From NCBI RefSeq assembly GCF_050269735.1, contig NZ_JBNNIX010000003.1:1-64000 (forward strand): a stretch of 64,000 nucleotides of DNA, read 5' to 3'. The DNA is from Paenisporosarcina sp050269735 (GTDB lineage: Bacteria; Bacillota; Bacilli; Bacillales_A; Planococcaceae). The notes beneath the pieces are model-generated. The model was not told the DNA's origin, did not search any database, and worked only from the letters and a program-made list of their open reading frames with translations. Made by a program: the position numbers and the translations under genes. Below, one piece after another: positions 7,764 through 16,306 of this stretch (position 1 is its first letter; each line of letters starts with the position of its first letter).

Positions 7764-9308
7764 TTATAACATTTCAGATGTTGTTTTTGCTTGTAAGTGT
7801 AAAGTCAGGTAGTCAGGACCGCCTGCTTTAGAGTCTGTACCTGACATGTTGAATCCACCGAATGGTTGGTATCCAACGATCGCTCCAGTACATCCACGGT
7901 TGAAGTACAAGTTACCTACATGGAATTCTTCACGTGCTTTTTCTTGGTTCATACGGTTATTTGTGATTACCGCACCAGTTAAGCCGTATTCCGTATTGTT
8001 AGCAATTTCAAGCGCTTCATCGAAATCTTTTGCTTTAGCGATCCCTACAACCGGTCCAAAGATTTCTTCTTGCATGATGCGAGCTTTAGGGTCTAAGTCA
8101 GCGATTACAGTTGGTTGAATGAAGAATCCTTTAGAATCATCACCAGTACCACCAGCAATTAAACGACCTTCACCTTTACCGATTTCGATGTAGCTCATGA
8201 TTTTTTTGAATGCAGCGCCATCGATAACCGGACCAACGAAATGCTCATCTTGATCTGGAACACCAACAGATAGAGCTTTAGTTAATTCTTCAACTCGATT
8301 TAAAACTTGATCATATACATCTTCAACGATTACAGCGCGTGAACATGCAGAACATTTTTGGCCACTGAAACCGAATGCAGATTTCACGATTGATTGAGCA
8401 GCTAATTCTAAATCTGCTTCTTTATCAACAACGATTGTATCTTTACCACCCATTTCAGCGATTACACGTTTAATCCAAATTTGACCTTCAGATAATTTAG
8501 AAGAACGTTCGAAGATACGAAGACCAACGTCACGTGAACCAGTGAAACTGATTAAACGAGTACGTGGGTGATCTACCATGAAGTCCCCAACTTCAGCACC
8601 AGAACCAGGAATAAAGTTAACAACTCCTGCAGGCATACCCGCTTCTTCTAAAACTTCCATGAATTTGTAAGCTACGATTGGTGTAGTTGATGCTGGTTTT
8701 AGTAATACTGTGTTACCAGTAACCATTGCTGCAACTGCTGTTCCCGCCATAATTGCAAATGGGAAGTTCCAAGGAGAAATAACAACTGCTACACCCATTG
8801 GAATATAGTCATAACGGTTATACTCACCTGGACGGCTTTCAACTGGTTGACCATCTTTCAAGCGAAGCATTTGACGACCGTAATATTCAAGGAAATCGAT
8901 TGCTTCAGCTGCTTCAACATCAGCTTCAACCCATGTTTTACCCGCTTCTTTAGAAAGCAATGCCGAGAATTCGAATTTACGACGGCGCATAATTGCTGCC
9001 GCTTTGAATAATACGTCTGCACGAATTTCAGGTTTTACTTTTTTCCATGTGTTAAATGTAGCATCTGCAATGTCCATTGCTTTAGAAGCCAATTCTTGGT
9101 TCGCTTTAGATACAGAACCTACAACTTCAGTTTTGTTAGCTGGGTTGTAAGAAACGATTTTTTCTTCAGTCGTAATGCGTTCGCCACCAATAATAAGTGG
9201 GAAGTCTTGACCCATGTAACCTTCTACTGTTTTATAACCGTCTTGGATGGCTTTTTTGTTTTCTTCTTTTGTGAAATCTGTGAATGCTTCATGTTTATAA
9301 GGAATCAT
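7764..9308 (-). CDS. rocA: 1-pyrroline-5-carboxylate dehydrogenase
   Basis: A 514-residue aldehyde dehydrogenase that oxidises glutamate-semialdehyde/P5C to glutamate with NAD+. The catalytic cysteine is in FSGQKCSACSRA, the glutamate in VIAEMGGKD, and PWNFPFAI lines the cofactor pocket. The length equals that of B. subtilis RocA. The start is ATG 9308, preceded by TAGGAGGATTCAC; the frame runs further upstream but without a ribosome site. It is transcribed away from the divergent RocR-like gene, and its product pathway continues through rocG. A sigma-A-like promoter and a palindrome lie in the shared intergenic region. Confidence 0.93.
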   Translation of the reverse strand: MIPYKHEAFTDFTKEENKKAIQDGYKTVEGYMGQDFPLIIGGERITTEEKIVSYNPANKTEVVGSVSKANQELASKAMDIADATFNTWKKVKPEIRADVLFKAAAIMRRRKFEFSALLSKEAGKTWVEADVEAAEAIDFLEYYGRQMLRLKDGQPVESRPGEYNRYDYIPMGVAVVISPWNFPFAIMAGTAVAAMVTGNTVLLKPASTTPIVAYKFMEVLEEAGMPAGVVNFIPGSGAEVGDFMVDHPRTRLISFTGSRDVGLRIFERSSKLSEGQIWIKRVIAEMGGKDTIVVDKEADLELAAQSIVKSAFGFSGQKCSACSRAVIVEDVYDQVLNRVEELTKALSVGVPDQDEHFVGPVIDGAAFKKIMSYIEIGKGEGRLIAGGTGDDSKGFFIQPTVIADLDPKARIMQEEIFGPVVGIAKAKDFDEALEIANNTEYGLTGAVITNNRMNQEKAREEFHVGNLYFNRGCTGAIVGYQPFGGFNMSGTDSKAGGPDYLTLHLQAKTTSEML

Positions 9309-9333
9309 GTGAATCCTCCTAAGATTTATTTTA

Positions 9334-9352
9334 GTGCAAAAATAATTTGCGC
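9334..9352. promoter_or_regulatory. Candidate operator in the rocA leader
   Basis: GTGCAAA and TTTGCGC flank five A/T bases, a 19-bp near-palindrome with one mismatched pair between the promoter and the rocA ribosome site. A related TGCAA...TTGCG arrangement sits at 9379-9395. These are candidate sites for the adjacent regulator; binding is not shown. Confidence 0.35.
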
Positions 9353-9374
9353 TTTTAATTCGTTTACATCTATA

Positions 9375-9403
9375 ATAATGCAAAAGATTGTTGCGTTTTT
9401 CAA
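9375..9403 (-). promoter_or_regulatory. Sigma-A-like promoter of rocA
   Basis: Minus strand: TTGAAA (9398-9403), 17 bases, CATTAT (9375-9380, with an alternative TATTAT three bases on). It lies about 70 bases before the rocA start. I found no convincing TGGCAC-N5-TTGCA sigma-54 element in this region, although B. subtilis roc promoters use sigma-L. Confidence 0.5.
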
Positions 9404-9448
9404 GTGATATTTCTTATTTTCGTAAAAAACTTTAGGAGTGAGCCTCCC

Positions 9449-10756
9449 TTGAACGATAAAGATCTTCAATTATTGCCTTTTTATCGCTTTGCAAGTGATC
9501 ATATTTCGGTAGGAATCCATGCAATTGATAGGAATGGGCGTACCATTTTATACAACGAAAAAATGAAAAACATTGAAGGTCTCGATTTACAGGATGTTGC
9601 CGATCGCTCCCTTCTTGAATTATTCCAGTTTGATCAACAGGAAAGTACCCTTTTGAAAGTTCTTCAAAGTGGAGAGCATGTTATGAATGTCAAACAAACC
9701 TACTGGAATCGTAATGGACATGAAATAACAACCATTAATGATACGCATCCTGTATTTGAAAACGGTGAATTAATCGGGGCTGTTGAATTAGCTCGTGACG
9801 TAACAACCTTAGAGCGATTAGTATATCAGCCGTTGCGTCGTTATGGAGAACCCATTACATTTTCAGTGATAACTGCCGTTTCCGAATCGATGAAACATGT
9901 GATTTCAACTGCCAAAAAAGCGGCGATGGCACGTTTATCCGTCTTGCTTGTTGGTGAAGCTGGCACTGGAAAAGACTTGGTGGCTGAAGGCATTCATTAT
10001 GAATTATCCCCACCTTTGTCCCATTTTTATACGTTATATTGCCACAACTCCGACCCAACGATTCTCAATAAATTAAAAGAAGACATGATTGCACTTGAAG
10101 CAAGCACAATCTTCTGTGAACGGATAGACTTATTAACATTAGGAATGCAACAGCAATTACTGGACATGGTCAATGATCCAACTCTAGGTAATCATTTGTT
10201 CCTGGCGAGTGTCGGTGCCGATCCAGTGGACATGATTGCTTCAGGAGAGCTTTTGAAAGAGCTCTATTACTTCTTTGCTTCCATGACGATTGTCGTTCCT
10301 CCATTGCGTGAACGGCGAGAAGATATTGATCCTTTTGTTAACGACTATTTTGCTCGCCACAGAGTTCGCTTCGGATCCGCCATTATGGGATTGACAGAAG
10401 AAGTTCGTGACATCTTCCACTCGTATGACTGGCCTGGTAATTTAAAAGAAGTAGAAATCTTATTGGATGAAATCGCTTCGATGCTTACGATAGAGGATAT
10501 GGTGACGTTTGAAATGTTGCCGCTTCATTTCAAATTGAAAGTGCAGGAAATGCGGGAACCTCTTAAACGTGCAGAAGACTTCGTCGTTCAATCAGATCGT
10601 GACTTGCTACCACTGGATGATTATTTACGCGAAGCAGAGATGTACTATTTGCAGAAAGTAATGGGGATGTTTGAAGGCAATGTGACAAAGGCTGCCGTTG
10701 CATTGGGTATGAGCAGACAGAACTTGCAATATCGACTTCGGAAGATCAGAAAATAA
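9449..10756 (+). CDS. RocR-like PAS/AAA+/Fis-HTH regulator lacking the GAFTGA loop
   Basis: A 435-residue protein with a PAS-like sensor at about 10-110, an AAA+ domain at about 145-370 (Walker A GEAGTGKD) and a C-terminal Fis-type helix-turn-helix (AAVALGMSRQNLQYRLRK). The TTG start at 9449 is chosen because TAGGAG lies upstream and the N-terminus then matches RocR-type proteins. It is divergent from rocA, as expected for an arginine/ornithine-responsive activator. Oddly, GAFTGA, the sigma-54 contact motif, is missing, and the Walker B region reads TIFCERID where relatives have LFLDEI. It may act with sigma-A, as TyrR does, or as a repressor. Confidence 0.75.
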   Translation: MNDKDLQLLPFYRFASDHISVGIHAIDRNGRTILYNEKMKNIEGLDLQDVADRSLLELFQFDQQESTLLKVLQSGEHVMNVKQTYWNRNGHEITTINDTHPVFENGELIGAVELARDVTTLERLVYQPLRRYGEPITFSVITAVSESMKHVISTAKKAAMARLSVLLVGEAGTGKDLVAEGIHYELSPPLSHFYTLYCHNSDPTILNKLKEDMIALEASTIFCERIDLLTLGMQQQLLDMVNDPTLGNHLFLASVGADPVDMIASGELLKELYYFFASMTIVVPPLRERREDIDPFVNDYFARHRVRFGSAIMGLTEEVRDIFHSYDWPGNLKEVEILLDEIASMLTIEDMVTFEMLPLHFKLKVQEMREPLKRAEDFVVQSDRDLLPLDDYLREAEMYYLQKVMGMFEGNVTKAAVALGMSRQNLQYRLRKIRK

Positions 10757-10818
10757 CATAGGATATGCTGTCTTATAGCAATGTGTTACTTTTATCTTTC
10801 TCGAAGATTTTTCATCAA

Positions 10819-10855
10819 AAAAGCGAGCAGACTCCCAGGGAGTCTGCTCGCTTTT
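10819..10855 (+). terminator. Terminator of the RocR-like gene
   Basis: An almost perfect 17-18 bp stem (AAAAGCGAGCAGACTCCC and its complement) with a T-run on both strands, about 60 bases after the stop codon. It could also stop leftward transcripts entering from yugI. Confidence 0.9.
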
Positions 10856-10872
10856 ACTCATTGTCTAGCTCC

Positions 10873-10966
10873 AAGCGCCAGACCGCACCTTAGTTTCGGT
10901 CCCTCAAGCGAAAGGAGGCTTTCGAATCGGTCCCTCCAACACCGGCGTCGGTCTAGAGTGGCGCTT
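10873..10966. repeat. Dispersed imperfect-palindrome repeat, copy b (compact)
   Basis: Ends AAGCGCCAGACCG and CGGTCTAGAGTGGCGCTT are inverted. Inside are two shorter half-repeats around CGGTCCCTC and CTTTCGAATCGGTCCCTCC. It shares ends and interior with copy a and, in decayed form, with 31945-32061. It lies between the terminator and the 3' end of yugI. No coding content. Confidence 0.7.
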
Positions 10967-10976
10967 TACGCTTTTC

Positions 10977-11351
10977 TCATTGACCGGATTGTTTGATCCA
11001 GTCTTGTAATTTGTCTTTTAAAGAGTTGAAACCTTCTGCATCATGCTCATCAACGCGTGCTTGCAATGATTTTTTCGGTTTGTCTTCTTTACGTAAAACC
11101 GGTGGGCGTTCTTGTAATGCACGAATCGAAAGGCTGATTTTGCCAGCTTCTTCGTCCACTTCAAGTACTTTCACTTCGATTTCTTGCCCGACAGACAAGA
11201 ATTCGCTTACGTCTTTCACATAACCATATGTGATTTCTGAGATGTGCACTAAACCTTGAGTCTCTTCGTCTAATGCTACAAACGCGCCGTATGGCTGAAC
11301 GCCTGTTACTTTTCCTGAGATTACTTCCCCAACTTCGTACTTCTTAGTCAT
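10977..11351 (-). CDS. yugI: S1-domain RNA-binding protein YugI (general stress protein 13)
   Basis: A 124-residue protein with one S1 domain at about 6-78 (VGEVISGKVTGVQPYGAFVAL, GLVHISEI, VKVLEVDEEAGKISLSI) and a basic C-terminal tail. It matches YugI/GSP13, a ribosome-associated stress protein, and lies in the same neighbourhood as in B. subtilis (yugJ-yugI-yugE-patB). AGGAG precedes the ATG. Its stop codon lies at the edge of repeat copy b, so the repeat sits directly in its 3' untranslated region. Confidence 0.9.
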   Translation of the reverse strand: MTKKYEVGEVISGKVTGVQPYGAFVALDEETQGLVHISEITYGYVKDVSEFLSVGQEIEVKVLEVDEEAGKISLSIRALQERPPVLRKEDKPKKSLQARVDEHDAEGFNSLKDKLQDWIKQSGQ

Positions 11352-11438
11352 AATAATCGCTCCTAGTCTTGGATATATACCTATCTACCTTAAGGCCATA
11401 GAAGATTATACCATAAACTAGAGTATTACTCAAAAGAC

Positions 11439-13580
11439 TCACTGCATCGGCATGAAGTGGACACGCCAGCCTTCTACGGTTTTCCGTAACTGGAACCCTT
11501 TCTGGCTTTCATCGTTTGTTTGAAATTCTGGCTTCAAATTAAAATAGATTACTTGATCATGCTCAGCTTGCAAATCTCCAATCATATACTCAACAGAATC
11601 GAATTGGGTTTTCCAATCCATTACGTTTTCAGAATGGACATAATCACCCAAAAATTCCTCGCGTGTGGGTTTAATATAATACTCATCATCCACTAGCAAC
11701 GCATACTGAGTTTCAGCATCCCCTGAATATAATGCTTCCAGATAGATTCCCGCAATGACAGCTGGACCTTCTGAATTGATAAGTTCGTAGTTATATTCTT
11801 TCTTAAATTCCTCGTAAATACTTTGGATATTGTTCGTATACTGCGAGTTAATAGGTTCGTAAAAGTGTTCACCTTCGAAGGATACTGTTACTCCTAAATC
11901 GATTTGCCATACCCCTTCACGGTGGTTTTTCATAAGCGAGATTGTTTTTACAGTACGTCCTCCCTGTTGGACTTCAATCGTGCCAAAAATTTCTTCATAT
12001 TGATAACTGCTCATTCTGTCGTCATACATAAGTGTAATTGCTTCATTAGGAAGAATATTTTCGTTTCCTAGAAATGTCTGTATATCCGATACCGTTGCTA
12101 TGCCTTGAAATGGACGGACTAAATCCAACATTAAATCCGGAAAATCGATTTGCTGAGCATAGGAAAATAACAGAACGGACTCGATTGGTGTTAAATTCGA
12201 TAATGCATAATCAGGATTTGTTGTGCCTGAATTTTTCAAATAACCATGAATTTTTTGCTGTATGTCCGAGTTTGGCCATTCAACCACATCTACAAAATCC
12301 ATTTCATCAGTCGGCATTACCTTTGCTAGCTCACCTGTTTCTGCAAGCTGAAACGCTTCCTTCAAACCATTGAAATCAAGCATTTTGTAAGTTTCATTCA
12401 CTTCCCAATCATTCGAGCGTAAGGAAGCGACTACAGGTGTCATATAATATTTGATTGGTGATACCCTCGTATTTCTAAGTAAATAATTCCATGCAAATTG
12501 ATATTCCTCTTTAATTTTCCCATTCTCAAAAGTAACTGTATTAGGAGAGCCGAAAATTAAGGTAAAGGCAAGGTCTTCATAATAGGATTTTATGACCGTA
12601 TACGTTGCAGTGGGGTTCTTATCACTCAGAAGATATATTTCTAATTGATCCAAAATAGATGCAGATTCCTGTATGCCGTAAACTAGTTCTCCACCATTCG
12701 TAAATGGGGCCATTTGTTTAAATGCCAATGCATCAATGGCACGTTGAGCAATCCTCCCATAGAGGCTGTAGATTTGGTCATTCATTTGGAATTCAGCAAT
12801 GTATTCTTTCTCATTTGGTGCCACTTCAATCATAATACCTTCATGTGAAGAATTTAAAATTATTTGCCGCACTGGTTCAGGTAAATCTTTCTGCTTGCTA
12901 TTTAAATAGGCCACGTCCAGTTTCCCGTTCATTTTGGCAGTACTCAAAACATCTTTATGGTCCGCTAAAACCTGATTATAGACAACCACTAAATCATCGA
13001 TTTTTTTAGTAAACTCTTCAGTAAACCACATACTCTCTTCTTCATTCAATTCATTTCCATTGGGAAGATTCGTTAGCATCTCAGAAGGCAGTAGTAAATA
13101 CTTAATCGTTTCACCGTAGGCTACTTTCAGGGGAAGTGTCGAATTCTTTATAGTATCGGGATGCGTGATGCGCGCCAATTCACTATCCGCAAATTGGACA
13201 AAATTCAATTGATCGAACTGTTCACTTGTCATTCCAAGCATTTTTCGTCTTATCTCACGTTCCTTTTGATAGTCTTTCTTGAGCTCTGCAATCTCTGTTT
13301 TATTGTACTCAGTGGCTGTGTTCGACTTTTGCTTTTCATGATCATTTAAAAAAGATGCGCTCAAGATGCCAATTAAAAATACACTAGCAAGACTGACAGT
13401 CCAAACGCTGACTTTTTGCCATTTAGATTGTTTAACAGAATGAACTGCCGGAACTTCTTGCGAATTTTTATTTTCAGCATCTATTTTATTTAATACGTCA
13501 TCTGCATTAAATTTAGATGGAACGCGATTATACGACTTGCTAAGTAATTTCATCTGTTGGTCAAATTGCTTATCGTCCAT
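11439..13580 (-). CDS. Large membrane-anchored partner of ECF sigma factor (putative anti-sigma)
   Basis: The 713-residue protein has a charged N-terminal domain of about 55 residues, one membrane helix at about 57-76, and some 630 residues predicted outside the membrane. No zinc-binding HxxxCxxC anti-sigma motif is seen, and I do not recognise the outer domain. Its start overlaps the end of the upstream ECF sigma gene by 11 bases, which implies translational coupling and, by analogy with other sigma/anti-sigma pairs, sequestration of the sigma factor at the membrane. The outer part is much larger than usual for anti-sigma proteins. Calling it an anti-sigma factor is inference from context. 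Confidence 0.6.
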   Translation of the reverse strand: MDDKQFDQQMKLLSKSYNRVPSKFNADDVLNKIDAENKNSQEVPAVHSVKQSKWQKVSVWTVSLASVFLIGILSASFLNDHEKQKSNTATEYNKTEIAELKKDYQKEREIRRKMLGMTSEQFDQLNFVQFADSELARITHPDTIKNSTLPLKVAYGETIKYLLLPSEMLTNLPNGNELNEEESMWFTEEFTKKIDDLVVVYNQVLADHKDVLSTAKMNGKLDVAYLNSKQKDLPEPVRQIILNSSHEGIMIEVAPNEKEYIAEFQMNDQIYSLYGRIAQRAIDALAFKQMAPFTNGGELVYGIQESASILDQLEIYLLSDKNPTATYTVIKSYYEDLAFTLIFGSPNTVTFENGKIKEEYQFAWNYLLRNTRVSPIKYYMTPVVASLRSNDWEVNETYKMLDFNGLKEAFQLAETGELAKVMPTDEMDFVDVVEWPNSDIQQKIHGYLKNSGTTNPDYALSNLTPIESVLLFSYAQQIDFPDLMLDLVRPFQGIATVSDIQTFLGNENILPNEAITLMYDDRMSSYQYEEIFGTIEVQQGGRTVKTISLMKNHREGVWQIDLGVTVSFEGEHFYEPINSQYTNNIQSIYEEFKKEYNYELINSEGPAVIAGIYLEALYSGDAETQYALLVDDEYYIKPTREEFLGDYVHSENVMDWKTQFDSVEYMIGDLQAEHDQVIYFNLKPEFQTNDESQKGFQLRKTVEGWRVHFMPMQ

Positions 13581-14127
13581 ATTCGGTACCCCCGTTTAAT
13601 GCAAGTGCAGATTTGAGTTGTTCTTTTGCTCTTAACAACCTAGTTTTGACAGTTGCTAGCGGAATGTTCATGACATCACCGATCTGGTCATAGGTGAGTT
13701 CCTGAAAATAAAATAATATGATGGGAATACGATATTTTTCTTCCAGCAACTGAATGGCTGCATGTAATTCTCTATCTTCTTCAAATACCAAAATTTTCGA
13801 TTCTGCAGATCTTACACTCGTTCCAAAGTTCTCTTCATCCTGCGCTTTATCTTCTTTGTTTTTCTCTCGCTGTTCTTTTCGATAATAATCCCTAGCAGCA
13901 TTTAATGTGATTTTGTATAACCAAGTGGTAAAACGGTCACGCTGAAATTGATGGAGGAAGCGATACAGCTTTATGAATACTTCCTGAGTGACATCTTGTA
14001 TATCATCTGCTTTGACACCACATTGGAAGGCAAATTTTTCAACGGTCCGATGATGTAGATTCATTAAGTCACTATAGGCCGCCCTGTCTCCTTTTTGTGC
14101 CCTTTCAATTAAATCAAGTTCGTTCAT
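13570..14127 (-). CDS. ECF-type RNA polymerase sigma factor
   Basis: A 185-residue sigma factor with a region 2 (DIQDVTQEVFIKLYRFL ... FTTWLYKITLNAARDYYRK) and a region 4 with helix-turn-helix (LTYDQIGDVMNIPLATVKTRL), and no region 3 between them, the ECF layout. It is followed in overlap by the large membrane protein. Upstream lies a TGAAAC-17-CGTA element, typical of ECF self-regulation. It is not clearly SigW, SigX or SigM; the acidic linker of about 35 residues between the regions is long. Signal and regulon are unknown. Confidence 0.88.
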   Translation of the reverse strand: MNELDLIERAQKGDRAAYSDLMNLHHRTVEKFAFQCGVKADDIQDVTQEVFIKLYRFLHQFQRDRFTTWLYKITLNAARDYYRKEQREKNKEDKAQDEENFGTSVRSAESKILVFEEDRELHAAIQLLEEKYRIPIILFYFQELTYDQIGDVMNIPLATVKTRLLRAKEQLKSALALNGGTEYGR

Positions 14128-14160
14128 GAGGCCCCCTCACTCTCTATGTATTACTTGTTA

Positions 14161-14187
14161 TACGAACGAATTCCTCAAATTGTTTCA
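14161..14187 (-). promoter_or_regulatory. Candidate ECF-type autoregulatory promoter
   Basis: On the minus strand TGAAAC (14182-14187), a 17-base spacer and CGTA (14161-14164) resemble the SigW/SigM class (TGAAAC-N16-CGTA/CGTC) with one extra spacer base. It lies 34 bases before the sigma-gene start, which fits autoregulation. Confidence 0.55.
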
Positions 14188-14260
14188 GAAAATTATATTC
14201 TTTTCGACGGCTCTCGTGTAGAATTAGAAAAATCTTTAAAGATTGAAGGAGTTGGAGTAC

Positions 14261-15601
14261 ATGGCAAAACGCGATCATTTTGCATCTAAGATAGGCTTCG
14301 TCCTCGCAGCAGCTGGAAGTGCGATAGGGCTAGGGGCAATATGGAAGTTTCCATATATGGCAGGAACAAACGGTGGTAGCGTGTTTGTCTTATTATTTAT
14401 CATCAGCACCTTGTTGATTGGTTTGCCGATTTTGCTTGCAGAGTTCGTCATTGGACGTAAAGGTCAAGCCGATGCAATTACTGGACTTAAAAAACTGGCA
14501 CCGGGGAAGAAATGGTTTTTAATCGGATGGTCAGGGTTCTTTTTCTCATTTATTATTCTTTCATTTTACAGTGTTGTAGGTGGATGGATTTTATCTTATT
14601 TAGGCAGAGCATTAATGTTCAGCCTCAATAATAATGGTGAAAGTTATTATGCGAACTTATTCGACAGTATTATTGCCAACCCATGGGAAGTATTAGTTGG
14701 ACAAGCTGTCTTTATGTTACTAACAATTTTAATCGTACAAGGCGGCATTGAGGCTGGAATTGAACGTGCCAGCCGCATCATGATGCCCGCTCTCTTGATT
14801 TTCTTTGTAGTACTTGTTATTCGTTCATTGACATTGGACGGTGCTATGGAAGGCGTTAAATTCATGTTTGTACCGGATTGGTCTTACTTTACTGCACAAA
14901 CTATGCTTTTGGCATTGGGACAGGCATTCTTCTCTCTTAGTGTTGGGGTAGCCGGAATGATGACCTATGCTTCTTACTTGCCAAAGGAACAAAAATTAGG
15001 GAATTCCGCTTTCAGCGTCTCATTATTAAATATCGGCATTTCCCTTATGGCTGGACTGGTTATTTTCCCGGCAGTTTTTGCACTCGGTTATTCACCGAAT
15101 GAAGGACCGGGTTTAGTGTTTATCATTTTACCTGCTGTATTTGAACAAATACCTTTCGGTGCCTTCTTTATGTTGTTGTTCTTCATTTTGATGTTATTTG
15201 CAACTTTAACTTCCTCTATAGCGATGTTGGAGACTGTAGTGTCAATGGGAATTAAAAATGCATATGATAAACGGAAACGTTCTTCATGGATTTACGGTTT
15301 GCTTATTTTCCTTGTAGGTATCCCAAGTGCTCTATCTTTTGGTGTATTTTCGGATGTAAAGATTTTCGGGAAAACATTCTTCGATTTTGCTGACTTCCTG
15401 ACAAATACTTTTGGTTTACCTTTAGGCGCATTAATGATTTCAATCTTTGCAGGGTACGTTTTGAAAAAACAAGAAACTTTCGAGGAATTGAATATTTCTT
15501 CTTTAAAATTTAATATTTGGCATTTGATTGTTCGTTATCTGGCTCCGATTGCTATCATCGTGGTCTTCCTAAATGCCATGATCTCAGTTTTTAGAGGTTG
15601 A
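14261..15601 (+). CDS. Sodium:neurotransmitter symporter (NSS) family transporter
   Basis: A 446-residue membrane protein with about 11-12 helices. The first helix carries the NSS signature (FASKIGFVLAAAGSAIGLGA, then WKFPYMAGTNGG) that forms the Na+ and substrate site. Bacterial members import amino acids with Na+, and relatives in B. subtilis are YhdH and YocR; the substrate here is unknown. ATG 14261 is chosen over the upstream TTG at 14243 because GAAGGAG lies ahead of it. It is divergent from the ECF sigma gene. Confidence 0.88.
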   Translation: MAKRDHFASKIGFVLAAAGSAIGLGAIWKFPYMAGTNGGSVFVLLFIISTLLIGLPILLAEFVIGRKGQADAITGLKKLAPGKKWFLIGWSGFFFSFIILSFYSVVGGWILSYLGRALMFSLNNNGESYYANLFDSIIANPWEVLVGQAVFMLLTILIVQGGIEAGIERASRIMMPALLIFFVVLVIRSLTLDGAMEGVKFMFVPDWSYFTAQTMLLALGQAFFSLSVGVAGMMTYASYLPKEQKLGNSAFSVSLLNIGISLMAGLVIFPAVFALGYSPNEGPGLVFIILPAVFEQIPFGAFFMLLFFILMLFATLTSSIAMLETVVSMGIKNAYDKRKRSSWIYGLLIFLVGIPSALSFGVFSDVKIFGKTFFDFADFLTNTFGLPLGALMISIFAGYVLKKQETFEELNISSLKFNIWHLIVRYLAPIAIIVVFLNAMISVFRG

Positions 15602-15701
15602 TAACTGTCTGTAAAACGACTTATTTCACAAAAATTATATCTATGATGTATGATAAGATAGTTGAAAACATACGATTTACGATGGAAAGGAGTGCATGAA
15701 G

Positions 15702-15917
15702 ATGAAACATGAATTTCACACTCAACTTCGCTTATTGCGAGAAGAACGTAATATGTCTTTAGAAGATTTATCACTAAAAACAAGAATTGGTGCGGGGAAA
15801 TTAGAACAATATGAAGCAGGTACGGAAGTCCCTTCTGTACAGACCATCTTGAAATTATCCAACGCACTCGAAGTTCCAGCATCTAATTTATTGGACGGAC
15901 TTCAAGTTAGTTCTTAA
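15702..15917 (+). CDS. Small XRE-family DNA-binding protein
   Basis: A 71-residue protein that is essentially one HTH_3 domain (LRLLREERNMSLEDLSLKT, then GAGKLEQYEAGTEVPSVQTILKL). There is no sensor domain, so it probably acts as a simple repressor or as a partner of another protein. An ATG at 15696 is possible, but the one at 15702 has better spacing from AAAGGAG. It is followed by a strong terminator. The target is unknown. Confidence 0.82.
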   Translation: MKHEFHTQLRLLREERNMSLEDLSLKTRIGAGKLEQYEAGTEVPSVQTILKLSNALEVPASNLLDGLQVSS

Positions 15918-15923
15918 TACACG

Positions 15924-15960
15924 AAAAGAGCTTTCACCAATTTTGGTGGAAGCTCTTTTT
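15924..15960. terminator. Bidirectional terminator between XRE gene and yugE
   Basis: AAAAGAGCTTTCACCAA pairs with TTGGTGGAAGCTCTTTT (one wobble), followed by seven T residues on the plus strand. The A-run on the other side lets it also serve yugE. Confidence 0.85.
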
Positions 15961-15969
15961 TTGATGTGC

Positions 15970-16233
15970 TTATACGATGCATTTTGCTTCGTATTTTACC
16001 GCTATTAATTTATAGGCAATTTGAACACATTGTTCTATGGGAATCCATTGTTCATATGAATGTTCATATACTTCCTGTATGCGTTTTGCCAGTTCAGTAG
16101 GGTGATCAATTCCTTGTAGAGCTGCTACAACATCAGCTGTTTCCGTATCGTAAGCATCTATCCCCATATTAAAAGGATCCCACAATTGAAGCAACCTCAC
16201 TGCTTTGCGATTCATTTCAAAGTTTTCCATCAT
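15970..16233 (-). CDS. yugE: DUF1871 family protein YugE
   Basis: An 87-residue acidic soluble protein recognised as YugE (DUF1871) by sequence character (NMGIDAYDTETADVV, then a helical C-terminal half) and by its divergent position to patB, as in B. subtilis. Function is unknown. Two ATG codons follow each other at the start; AGGTGA lies just upstream. Confidence 0.75.
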   Translation of the reverse strand: MMENFEMNRKAVRLLQLWDPFNMGIDAYDTETADVVAALQGIDHPTELAKRIQEVYEHSYEQWIPIEQCVQIAYKLIAVKYEAKCIV

Positions 16234-16306
16234 TTTTCACCTATTTACTTTTCTTTAATAAGAGCTATGATAACATATTAATAAAAAAAGGAAAGAAGGA
16301 ATTACT

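Noticed and set aside
9300..9450. Sigma-54 (-24/-12) promoter for rocA
   Set aside because: A TTGCA-like element is present near 9379, but no GG lies at the required 12-base distance upstream. A sigma-A arrangement fits better.
14178..14196. CodY box (AATTTTCTGAAAC...) overlapping the ECF -35
   Set aside because: It matches about 12 of 15 consensus positions, but in AT-rich DNA this is common, and the TGAAAC part is already explained by the ECF promoter.
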